NCBI RefSeq assembly: GCF_003073045.1
Contig: NC_037601.1
Coordinates: 22,418,150-22,482,149, forward strand
Length of the DNA stretch: 64,000 nt
Reading direction: 5' to 3'
Source: Pomacea canaliculata
Lineage: Eukaryota; Mollusca; Gastropoda; Architaenioglossa; Ampullariidae
Shown here: piece after piece, positions 51,528-61,320 of the stretch
Position numbering within the stretch: position 1 is the stretch's first letter
Layout of the letters: the number at the start of each line of letters is the position of its first letter
The notes under the pieces: generated by a model
The model's input: only the letters and a program-made list of their open reading frames with translations
What the model was told of the DNA's origin: nothing
Databases searched by the model: none
Position numbers and translations under genes: made by a program

Positions 51528-52569
51528 TACACACTAAACCGGAAGCTTTGTACACACCTGCCTCGTTTTAGTAGTTAACTGGAAAGATGGTCTGCCTGCA
51601 GTCCAGCAATACAAATTCGCACACACACACACCTGTTCAGTAAGCAGCAGGCCAGGCTTGACCCGGGGGGGGGGAGCTTTGCTCGGCTCTCGCGTGAGAA
51701 TCAAGAAACTTGCGAACCTTTTCGCAGGACAGGAGTGCATTAACCACACCACCCTGAAGCCCCTCTATACTCTGACCGTGACAGTGAGCTAGGTAACAAT
51801 TCAGTCCTCACTAAACAATGTTTTATCTTGCCAAAGTCGTGGAGGCAATGTTCTACATTTGTGTCCCAGCAGCCTTACCCTTGACATTCCACACAAACTA
51901 CCAAGTTGTTGCGGTCATGTCTAACGCTGCAATGTTCACATCACAGACCATTTAAATGTCACAGGTCACACTAGTTCACAGCATCCCCCGTCCCTAGAGT
52001 GTAAAGTCGTCTTGAAAGGCTTGCGGTGGAGAAATGAAAGCCGACTCCACAGACGCAAGTCATCGAGGTACAGACGAGGGCAAGTGGTGACCCTCCTGTA
52101 GAGTCGCCACTACGGCAAAAAAAAAAATCTGCTTCCTTTTTCTCATACCGAGTCGCTCATTCTCACCTTTCACGTGGCCCAAAAAAACACTCAGGGATAG
52201 ACATTTACTGCAAAATTAATGTGTTCACCTTCCATTTAAAAAAAACAACAACCTTTCCTTCCAAAGGCATTAAACGAAGCAACCAAATCTGCACTGAAAA
52301 TATACCAAACCCTCAAAAGTTCACATTGTGACATTGTTTCTCATAAACTTTCGTATTCTCACATAGCTTTTCCCTCCCGACACCGTCGGAAAGTTCCCTG
52401 CAGCCTCATCATTTAACCACCGATTTCAGGCCCCCAAATCTGTCATTTGGTTGTGACAAGTTGAAAGCCATATTTCAACATGATTTGCAGCTTTATATTT
52501 ACCAGCACTGGTGGGTGCAGTCATGTAGCCCAGTACGGCCATCGTCAGGACCAGATGGTTGCCCTGCAT
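46363..52569 (-). CDS. Secreted cysteine-rich protein of unknown family, lower copy, interrupted by an intronic LINE (6 exons found)
   Basis: Coding exons in transcript order: 52503-52569, 51238-51391, 50761-50897, 50100-50265, 49573-49732, 46363-46464; this gives about 261 residues. Exon 1 encodes a signal peptide (MQGNHLVLTMAVLGY then TAPTSAG). Exons 1, 2, 3 and 5 have the same length as in the upper copy (57091-61134) and exon 4 has one extra codon. Eleven cysteines are shared, starting with [18 protein letters not shown]. The last exon was found on the far side of a LINE by its conserved end (GDGQEKQQPED, then PPFKPKA-stop). No counterpart of the upper copy's 36-base exon 6 was found. The last exon keeps the conserved tail frame only with the acceptor CATCGCAG|ACC; the region matching the upper copy's RRHC sits in another frame. 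The gene may still be functional with a shortened C-terminus or may be decaying. Function unknown; extracellular by signal peptide. Confidence 0.75.
46797..49440 (+). mobile_element. 5'-truncated LINE, I/Jockey group, with reverse transcriptase and RNase H, inserted in a host intron
   Basis: Recognisable element sequence starts at about 46799 (frame FKLWKLARAMND) and ends just after a (GAA)n tract at about 49424-49438, a simple-repeat tail as seen in I-type LINEs. No apurinic endonuclease domain precedes the reverse transcriptase, so the 5' half is missing, as is common for LINE insertions. The element is antisense to the host gene and lies between its exon 5 (49573) and last exon (46464). 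I could not identify a target-site duplication with confidence. Confidence 0.85.
46827..49412 (+). pseudogene. Decayed LINE ORF2: reverse transcriptase plus RNase H, with frameshifts
   Basis: The first open segment (46827-48233, 468 codons) carries reverse-transcriptase motifs in order: KSPGPDKVTNEML, YRPISLTSCVGKLMERLI, AGFRQHRSTEDQ, the catalytic WIDMEKAFDKVW, GVPQGGVLSPTLF, then AEDLVLW where YADD is expected, and YLGVTFDKRLTW. Around 48190-48233 the reading frame moves to a second segment (to about 48860) with VFTDGSA and FKAEAVAI of an RNase H. It moves again to a third frame (FFTDALSVLQAL, WIPSHCGIFGNEAADTLAKEG, about 48815-49010) and then back to the first (TYSEVKSIIKAKQHNKW to the stop at 49412, with the CxC...H...C-like end typical of this group). 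Three frame changes and the altered catalytic box indicate an inactive copy. Confidence 0.85.
51430..51530. repeat. (CA)n microsatellite in intron 1 of the lower secreted-protein gene
   Basis: A long uninterrupted CA run (about 51478-51525) with flanking degenerate CA. It is (UG)n in the transcript and begins within about 100 bases upstream of the exon-2 acceptor (exon end 51391). Confidence 0.9.
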
Positions 52570-52691
52570 GTTGAGTGATGTTCCTTCACCTCGGGAACCT
52601 TCCAGATCGCTTGTGTCGCTCTTCGTGTCGGCCTTCAGAGTGATCTGTCCACTGAGTTTTGTGTCACTAATATAATGTAGCTCCGTGCTCT

Positions 52692-52817
52692 CCTCCCACC
52701 GGACTCACGTGCTCACCCACACACTACTGGCCTGCGCCGTGTCTTCACCACCATCGCCCGTTGTCATCATGCTGGATGCCCTAACGAGCACGTTCACAAG
52801 GGGAGTGACTAATTACC
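52692..52817 (-). promoter_or_regulatory. 5'-flanking block shared with the upper secreted paralogue (lower copy)
   Basis: Upstream of the start codon (52569-52567) this block shares, in the same order, TCCTCCCACCGG, a CACGTG E-box (52706-52711), ACTGGCCTG, TCATCATG, GGGGAGT and GACTAATTAC (52807-52816) with the flank of the upper copy. No clear TATA box is seen. Conservation outside the coding exons suggests a retained promoter or 5'UTR, though recent duplication alone could explain it. Confidence 0.5.
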
Positions 52818-55800
52818 CTAATTTATTCCCGAAACCACGATGATGAGTTACAGGAGACTGGCAAAAATTGCTGAAATCAGATATGAATCTGTGAGCACGA
52901 CAAACAGACGGAAAGCAAACAACGACTTTGAAAATAGGAAGAAAAGCACGTGGACGCGGACGGAAGTCTGGTATCGGGATGATTAAGTACCGGGAGATCA
53001 GCGTGAGTCAACGAGAATCCAGAAATTATGCGTGTTTATATGTGTTTAGAAACAGCGGGGGTGTCCCCCTACAGGCCACACCAACGGGGTGGCGCGGGGC
53101 TTGTGTACCCGGCTCCCCTCATAACTGTGAAGGTAGTTTGCCCCTGGTCAGTGTTTATTCTCTTCTATTTTTTTTTTTTTTTTTTGTCTGTGGAAAACAT
53201 CAAAGCGTTAGACTATTGCAAGGCCTGGTGGAGTAGTGAGGTGCACCGACGGGGTAGAGGGGTTAGGGAGGGAGATAACCTCACCATGAGGTCACAGGGT
53301 GCTCGGCATCGGAAGGCTGGTGGACACCGATTAGCGAGCTCATGGACCGTCCAGAAGGTTTTCGTGCACTGAGGTGTAGAGATAACTGAGAGTATCTGCC
53401 GCTAGAGGCCAGCACTCGTGGGAACTGATAATCAGACCTGCCAGCCACTCCGACAACACAGAGGTGGTGGCGCTGCAGCTTTCAATCGAAACATTTCAAA
53501 AATGTGAGACTTTTTTTTCTTCCACATCTCGATCACAAGATTTACAACTACACTAGTCTAGGTACCAGCTGGCTGTGAACAGAACAGCATGACTCCATAG
53601 TAGCACCTGTAATATTAATTCCGTAACTAAAATTATGGAAAATATTCTTAAACTGTTGTGGCTCAAACAGTGATGTTTATAAATGTTTCACTATGGTGTC
53701 AGGGGAAGAATGAAGTGGTTGTAGGGGGGACAAGTGCCCCACGCTGGCGTTTTTCTACTGGGCGACAATTATAATCTGTCCCCCGGTCTTTGCTTTCTTG
53801 CTCCAGCGGGTGTCCAGAGGGGGGACTTTCTTTTTTTTTTCCTCCCTTAGTTGCACCGGAGGTACAGTCCTAGAGGCTGGGGGACATGATGGGTCATAGT
53901 AGTTGTTTAGACAACTCATAAATATCCTCTCGTTATATTTGATAAGGACCGTTAATTTCTTCTTCCCTTTTGATTGGACCTTAGGAACATCTTCAAACAT
54001 TGAGTTCAACACTTGTTCACACCGCGCCATCTTGCCTCGCGCACTGTCTCAAAGATCTTGGTTTTTTTGTTTAGGACTTTCACAAGAAGACAAGTATAGG
54101 TTGAAGTTTGTTTGTTTGGAAATAACAACACTTTCTGTTATGTTTCCATTATTCTCTGTTTTATTGGCAAATAGAATTTGACACGTCAGCAACATCAGTG
54201 TCGATGAGGATGACTAGCATGCGTCCTATGTTTGATTAACAAATAATAAAATTGAGAAGGTGATCTCCACCAGACGAAGAGTTTGAGACAAAAGCTGAGA
54301 AATATATCACTACAACATTCTTAGTCAACAGGTAAAAAGACTTTGTTGGTCCTGCATACTTGGTTTTTATGTACCATTACAATTAAGCTAAACACGTGAA
54401 ACATTTCTAATTGCATTCGTCCTTTAGACCTTTCATTTGTCGTCTGACACAGAACACTAACCCTGACAGACAGGATGGGCTTCAATGGGTTTTGCTTCGG
54501 TTGACACTCCAACATTTCCGCATTAATGGTTTTACAGATGACAGATCAGTTCAGATGTGTGTGTGTGTGTGTGAGCTCTGATGTCTTCATTTAAGTTTGA
54601 AAGATGATTTAGTTCACTGACATCAGGTATATTATGTATGGTTATTTTCAGTTGGATCATTGTGTGTATATATATATAACTACATGTACAGTCAAATTTC
54701 ATATTATAAGGCGTGTAAGCTTAAGTGTATCTATCAGTCTTAAATGAATCTGTACTAATAATAATAATAGTGTTGGTGCTTCTACTGCATTTTGGGAAAA
54801 GGAAGGATGATTACTTTTTTCCTCAAACACTCACCACGACTTTAATAAGAGTTCCTCGGAACTCGTGTGCGAAAAATAATAAATCTGTGTAACCACTTCC
54901 TCTGACTTGCTAAAAGGTAGACAGCCTTCGATTATTGAACGCTGAACATCACATAGACACGGCACTGGCATGATTTCCAGAATTACTAAGGAAATATTCA
55001 TCTACAGACTTCTGATACCGGACTCCTAGTGGAGAACTTGTCTTTGGTTTGTTTCAAATGCCCACAACCTCCCCCCCCCCTTAGAAATTCAAACAGATTT
55101 GTTACGTTACACCGTAGCCATGGTAGTCATGGAGACTCCGATGTTGTGACGTCACCTGTTGCTTGAGGTTGTCCTCAACCTCCATGCTCTGGTGACAATG
55201 GTAAGCCTTGAAGGCATGGTGGAACAGCTGGAAACAATAATGGCCCTAGCATCCACAATTTCGTGGTGATTGCAACGTGAAGCGAGTGCACACCCTCATA
55301 AAATAATCAGGGGAGAAAATCGCGAAGTAGACGTCTGATGAAATGATATGGTGCAGTCCCTTGAGGAGCAAAATTATTATCCTGTTGATCAAACAGACAA
55401 ACTGTGCCGTCTGTTAGTACGTGGGTGTGTGTATATGTGTGCGTGTGTGTATATCTGTGTGCGTGTGTGTATGTGTGTGTATGAGTGCGTGTGTGTATGC
55501 GTGTTCAACTCAAGCAGAAGACAAAAAAGTGTTACCGAAATAGGCAAAGGTACAGCACTCAGATGTATTTTCATGGTTTGTTCGTGTGGCTTTGGAGCAA
55601 GAAAAGGATGCCAAGAAAGAAAGGAACATAAGCGGGTGCAAAGGAAAATGTTAGTTTGAGGAAACCACAAAGCAATGTATATCCCTTAAACAGCTTTTTT
55701 CGTAAAGTCAAAGGCAATGATGTGGTTATTTCATGTTGGTGAGAATTTTCGTTAATGTTAGAGGCTGCTTGTGGCACACGTCGTTCATGTTTAGCCTCAT

Positions 55801-56342
55801 TGCTCTTTAATGTTATTCACTGTCTGTCACCATAATGTCACCAATCCAAATTTTATAAGATTTAATCACGGGTACTAGCACTATGTAAAGAACATTAACC
55901 ATTTATAAATTATATATTATATTTATATCGATGACTAGCAATGTATCATTGTTACAATTAAAAGAAGCAAAAAGAGTTCAACAAATCTTCACTTTAATAA
56001 ACAACAGACGTTAAACACAAACACCTACATAACAAAACAAAACAAATCTTTATAAATGTCATTTATTGATACATAAGCAACTCTGTTGACCTTTGTTTTC
56101 TCGCAAGCTAGAGACTGTACCAAGGGAAGCAAGCCAGTAAGTAGCAAAGGGAAGCAAGCCAGTAACTGATCTATGCTGCGCAGGAATGACAATGTACTTT
56201 TGCAAGTTTTTAAAATTTTATTGTTTCTATTATATTTATATTATTATTTTTTTAATTCTGGTTTGAGGACGGCCCAGCGCTTTCTAAGCTGTCGAGGATC
56301 TCTCGTTGTACGGCAGACAAGGTATTAATTCATGAAATATAA

Positions 56343-56667
56343 CAGTGGCGTAGGAACCAGGGGGGCAGCGGGGGCAGCCGCCCCTCCAAGGAAAATACAG
56401 GGGGGCAGGAATATCCTTTTGCCCCCCCAATATTAGAGCAAAGAACTGAAGAAAGGTAGGGGAACGTAGAGAGGAGACGGTCATCACCGTCACAATAGCG
56501 GGCCCTGAGGCAAGTGGAGGCTCTAACACCTCTGACGATCAGATTGTGCGTGCGTGCAGTACCCCCCCCCCCATCCATCCTTTTTTACGAAATGTGCGAG
56601 TGCGAACGTCGTTCACTGTCAGCAGGGAGTTTGCCCCCCCAACGCCGAACATCTTCCTATGCCACTG
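56343..56667. mobile_element. Non-autonomous terminal-inverted-repeat element (MITE-like)
   Basis: The left end CAGTGGCGTAGGAA (56343-56356) and right end TTCCTATGCCACTG (56654-56667) are inverted repeats with one mismatch. They are flanked by a direct repeat TATAA (56338-56342 and 56668-56672), consistent with a target-site duplication. The 325-base interior is G/C-run rich and has no transposase. CAGTG ends recall hAT elements, but hAT duplications are normally 8 bases, so the superfamily stays open. Confidence 0.65.
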
Positions 56668-56764
56668 TATAATACATGTAGAAAAGATTATTGACAGGTG
56701 CGTCTGTCGTGTACAGGTTAGCTGCCGGCGCTCTCCAATACCAAACAACTCTGTGATCGGTGCT

Positions 56765-56808
56765 AAAACAAAACAAAACAAAACAAAACAAAACAAAACA
56801 AAAACAAA
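56765..56808. repeat. (AAAAC)n microsatellite
   Basis: About eight tandem AAAAC units, beginning within 100 bases of the inverted-repeat element. On the minus strand it gives a spurious Phe/Cys/Leu-rich open frame. Confidence 0.9.
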
Positions 56809-57090
56809 CCCCAACGGGTGCCCACGAAATCTTGGAATGGCGAACTGCATGTATCCCTCTACGGACGAAATTTCGGTAATATGTTAACATCATCATTTTT
56901 CAGTGCTGACTGCAGCTATAATGAAGTAATTTCAAATTTATCGTTGTCCAGGAAAAGCATTATTTTGTAAACATCATTTTAAAAACATCGATTATCAGTT
57001 TCTTTGTGATCAACTCATCACCGATTATCACAGACGTCTAGCACCGACGTCAACAGACACCATCACCCTGTTGGCGGTGTCAGGATGGTG

Positions 57091-60000
57091 TCATGCCTTT
57101 GGTTTAAGGAAGGGAGGTAAAGTGAAGTCAAGCTGCTGCTGTTGTTGTACCTGACCTTCATCTTCTCCCTTGTCATCGGATGGAGTGGATGTCGGCTGGT
57201 TGTTACAGTGTCTGCGATAGGGCTGTGGACACAAGTGGCGGGTGGTTAGGGTGGGCACAGATACCCTGGAGCTCTAAGTGAGTTGTTCTGTGACATCCGA
57301 CATGCAGCAGATAACCTCGATAATACTAATCTTTATAATGCTCGAAAGAAAGGTGTAAAAACAATTGCATTCTCTTACATCATCAAGAATAGAGTAAATA
57401 AGGAGAAAAAAAGAATTTAAAAAGACGGGAAGAGAAAGAAGAGTAGAAAAAGGAATTATTGCAGCTTTTAAATTAAATGCATGCCTGCACGTATGTGTGT
57501 AGGTGTGTGTGTGTGTGAGAGAGAGAGAGAGTGTGTGTGTATATGTGCTTTAGCTCCCTCTTAGTCAAAGTGACTTACCTGTCCCCCATGGTGAGTAGGG
57601 CACTCTTGGACCAGCTGTGTCAAGAGAAGCAGAGAGTTGTAAATATATATTTCACAGATTATTGCATAATTCAGCTTTCGTCGACTACCGTAAAAACAGT
57701 ATTGTTTCAAATATTGCAAAACCCAGTAACAGTAACCGCAGTACATATTGCAGTAATAATACACATATAATCAAAACAAAAACAGTAAAGAAGATCTGAA
57801 CCTCCAGTCGGTCCATCTGCTCAGGGGTAAAGGTCATGCCGAAGAGCGAGGGGATGCCGGTGCCCTGCAGCTCCATGAGGAGAGGGATCTGCCAGTTCTC
57901 GCAGGCCGCCACGTTGCTGCGGAACACGTCGACGAAGCAGGTCAGCAGACGATCGAAAAACCTGAGGACATTGGGGTTAACTCCTTGGTCGACTTTTGTT
58001 CAAATAATGTCTCTTGTCTGCTTTGATTTGCAGCTTTATAAACTAATGTAATTGGCTGGAGATAGAAATGCTACTCGAAAATGGACATTTGAACAAATTG
58101 TGTAACTGAAAGATGGAGCTCAGGGGTGAAAATAAGTTCCTACAATGCCGTGTATCTAAGGAAGCATAACTCGATGTTATTATTCGTATCCCATCACACT
58201 TGTCCTTCATTATTCGAAATCATGACACTCGACCCATTGTCCCTCTCTGGAAATACCATTTTAGCCAAGTTTGCACCACGATCACCACCGAAACCATAAA
58301 ACATAATCATCAAACCCTAAGTTTAAAATTTAACATAACTGATAAACTTTAAACTGATCATAAACTCCAAACATAAAACCTAGACACAAAAATCTCAGCA
58401 TAGAACCAAAGTTGCCGGACGTCCAGACAGAGTTTTGGTCCTCACTGGTTGTTGGCGACGATGAATTCATCGACCGACATGGTCTCCAGGTTGGGGTTCT
58501 CCTCCATCATGGTCATCGTCTCCTCCACCCAGCACTGGTAGGCATCCTCCCCCAGCAACGAGAAGCAGCGCGAGTCCGTCCTCACGGGCTGCAGGAAGTT
58601 GAGGATGTCTGCAAGTAGTCAACCTTGACCTTTGGAGATCACAGGACGAGGAGAGATGGAGGTTCCTTCTAACAATCAAGTCTGTGCATACCTACAGCAA
58701 CCTACAATAATTCATTTCATCCACAAGCTATGTATGTGTGTCTTGCCATAAGACATAACAGGCGTCTGGAAACTTCCCTAACAATCTACTGATGGTTTCT
58801 GATTTACGAACGAGTTCTGTTGAGAACGTGGGAAGAACTGCACTCATTGACCTTAGCATTCAAAGTTCTTTGTGTTGTCTGTTGTGTCCGTGTGTGGGCA
58901 GCCAGTCTGTGGTGAGTGTACATCAACAACCTCACCCACACCTACAAGTCAGGACAAGGTGAGAAGCTGAACTTACGCTCCTTGAACTCCTTGTTGACTT
59001 GGTTACCGGAGCAGGCGCCTCCCGACTGGTCAGCGATGGCCAGCAGCCTGTCCTTGTGGTCACAGCTTCTGACCTCGCCTTCAAAACACGACAGTGCCGC
59101 CGGCTTCACCACCCTGTGGTAACACACACACGCACACGTACACACACACACGTACACACACATAGACACACACACGCGCGTACACGCACACACACACACA
59201 CGCGCGCACACGCACACACACGCACACGTGCGCACACACGCACAAACACGTATACACACACACACGCACACACAGCATAAATGTTATCTCGCATGTCCTC
59301 TGATGCCTCTATCATCGCTCTCTATCTCTTTAGTGGCTTTGAGAAGGGCGAGTTGACCGTGGACTTTGTGATGTGCGACTGAAGTGCACCAAAAAATAAA
59401 TGAGGAGCACGAGGTTGAAATGTTGGCGGCTGCTGTTGGGTGACGGGAATGAGATATGACGGCTGACAGTCATGCCGATGGTAATTGAACTATCGCCAGA
59501 TAATGATGAACATCCACCTAATCCGGTTTTGATTAACAGGAGATCAGTTTTCCTGAGCTGATCCAAGCTGTCCTCAGTTGCATTGTCACGTGTCCCGCAT
59601 TTACAAACAAGTTGCGGGAACAGATGACAAGTGGTTGCATGTAGCAGGACTCGGGGTGGGAGAGCTTGAAGGATGGAGGCGGGATAAACACCCGGGGTGC
59701 TGCACCGCATTGTGCGACATCGTCAGCGCCACCGCCACCCGCAGCCTTTAGGCCGTTATCAGCAAAGAGATGGATGGAAACAGTAGGGATGCGGGTAGAC
59801 ACTGTGTGAGTGTGTGTGTGTGTAAAATGTACTTCCATATACAAGTAAGAGCGTCTTGCACATCAACATTAATGCGACATGAGCATACTGCGTGAAGGAA
59901 TGTTCCTATTAACTGTCAGTAAGCTGTTTACAAACACATCAGTTACAGAACGTGAAGATTACTTCAAGCTATATGTACTGTTGCAAGCAAAACAACAACA

Positions 60001-61134
60001 ACAACAACAACAATAGCAGACGCCGCTATCTTACTGGCAGACGTGGCGAGCGTAGTCCTCCACCATGCAGCCGTCCACGACAGGTGTGAGCTGCTGCAGC
60101 GGCAGGTACGGCAGGTTGATGCGCTGCTGCTCGAAGCAATGGCGGTAGGCGTCTGACAGCCACATGCCGCGCTTACAGTAGTCAGGCTCTGAGACAGAAT
60201 GTGTACAGTAGCATACAGAACACATACAGTAGTCAGGCTCTGAGACAGAACACATACAGCAGCTCTCACATAGAACACATACAGTCAGTTGTCAAATGCC
60301 AGACTACTCGCTATTTGACTTTCGTGGATGATTGATTGACTGATTCATTAATTGAGCTGTAGGAAAATGATCAATGGATTAAGAAATGTTCATTCTCATT
60401 TTTCTGGAGACATTTATCATGGATTTCATTCCATCATTATATATATACCAGCTCCTATAATAGCCTTGGGCGTGACACAAATACGATAAACGCGGTTTGT
60501 AGCACGTGCCTGACTTCACTCGCTCCGATCACATGTCACATACAGTCAGAAGTCTTTTCAACACATCCCCCCAGTGACAAATACACATCACAGGTGACAG
60601 CAGTCTACAACATCCCTTGTTCCCAGCCTACAAAGCCACCTTGAAGAGCCTGGGCTTCAGGAAACGAGAGGTGAATCACCAACCGTCAGACTAAACACCG
60701 GCCTGTGGAAGCGGCGCACACGTTGTCGGAGTGTTGCCTACTCCCCCTCCAGGTATTTCCTCCCGTCTTTCATGTCACTGAAACCTCTTTGGGATCAACG
60801 TTTACAGCATTTTTTTTTTCTTTGACCCAAGAGTAACTTCCTGTAACATTCAGTGGAGCAGCCAAATGTCCACTTACAAGCTCGGCACCCACAAAGGTCA
60901 CACGTACATCACGTTTTTGAGGTAAGCTTGAGTAATCTCGGGTACATCTCCTCCATCAAGTGATGTTCAACCGGAAACTGTAAACTCTATCCATGCAGCC
61001 TGACAATTAGCCGATCTCAGGAAGAGACTGGGTCGTGAGGTTCTCACAAGTTGAAAGCCATATTTACCAGCACTGGAGGGTCCAGTCGTGCAGCCCAGCG
61101 CCACCATCGTCAGGACCAGATGGATGCTCCTCAT
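57091..61134 (-). CDS. Secreted cysteine-rich protein of unknown family, upper copy (7 exons)
   Basis: Coding exons in transcript order: 61068-61134, 60035-60188, 58977-59113, 58446-58608, 57802-57961, 57579-57614, 57091-57222. They join to 282 residues. Residues 1-22 form a signal peptide ([14 protein letters not shown] then TTGPSSA). The mature protein has 13 cysteines at about 27, 40, 63, 73, 83, 91, 108, 134, 145, 182, 194, 232 and 245. Highly conserved stretches versus the lower copy are [30 protein letters not shown] and [14 protein letters not shown]. There is no transmembrane segment after the signal. The C-terminus is hydrophilic with a short Gln run and ends PPFLKPKA. I do not recognise the family. 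Cysteine spacing vaguely recalls insect haemolymph glycoproteins, but this is not evidence of homology. Probably secreted and disulfide-bonded; function unknown. Confidence 0.8.
59118..59276. repeat. Long CA/CG-type microsatellite at the exon-3 acceptor of the upper secreted-protein gene
   Basis: About 160 bases of CA repeats with CG and TA interruptions. In the transcript it is (UG)n ending only a few bases before the acceptor TTACCACAG|G at 59113. It generates spurious Cys/Val open frames on the minus strand. Confidence 0.9.
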
Positions 61135-61200
61135 GTTCGCTAATGTCACTTCACTTCCGCTGCACCTCGGCGATCGTCGACTCGACTGTGTGGGTCTGTG

Positions 61201-61320
61201 TCCTCCCACCGGCCTAACGGTCGCACGTGCACACCCCCACATCACTGGCCTGTGTAGTTATCGCCGGTCCTCATCATGATGAATGCCATTAAAGGGGAGT
61301 CCACACCAGGACTAATTACT
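61201..61320 (-). promoter_or_regulatory. 5'-flanking block shared with the lower secreted paralogue (upper copy)
   Basis: It contains TCCTCCCACCGG, CACGTG (61224-61229), CACTGGCCTG, TCATCATG, GGGGAGT and GACTAATTAC (61310-61319) in the same order as 52692-52817, with different spacing in places. It lies 67-186 bases upstream of the start codon (61134). It is probably proximal promoter or 5'UTR; the E-box and TAATTA core are candidate factor sites by sequence only. Confidence 0.5.

Larger units (their letters stand above)
52570..57090. other. Intergenic spacer between the two secreted-protein genes
   Basis: No exon is supported in this 4.5-kb stretch. It holds the promoter block of the lower copy (52692-52817), an inverted-repeat element (56343-56667), an (AAAAC)n tract, a (TA)n-like run near 54668 and CA/TG simple sequence near 55420-55500. 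Open frames here are short and lack splice partners. Confidence 0.5.

Noticed and set aside
57661..57800. Open frames on both strands between exons 6 and 5 of the upper secreted gene
   Set aside because: They are short, intronic and interrupted relative to the paralogue; the exons on each side join in phase without them.
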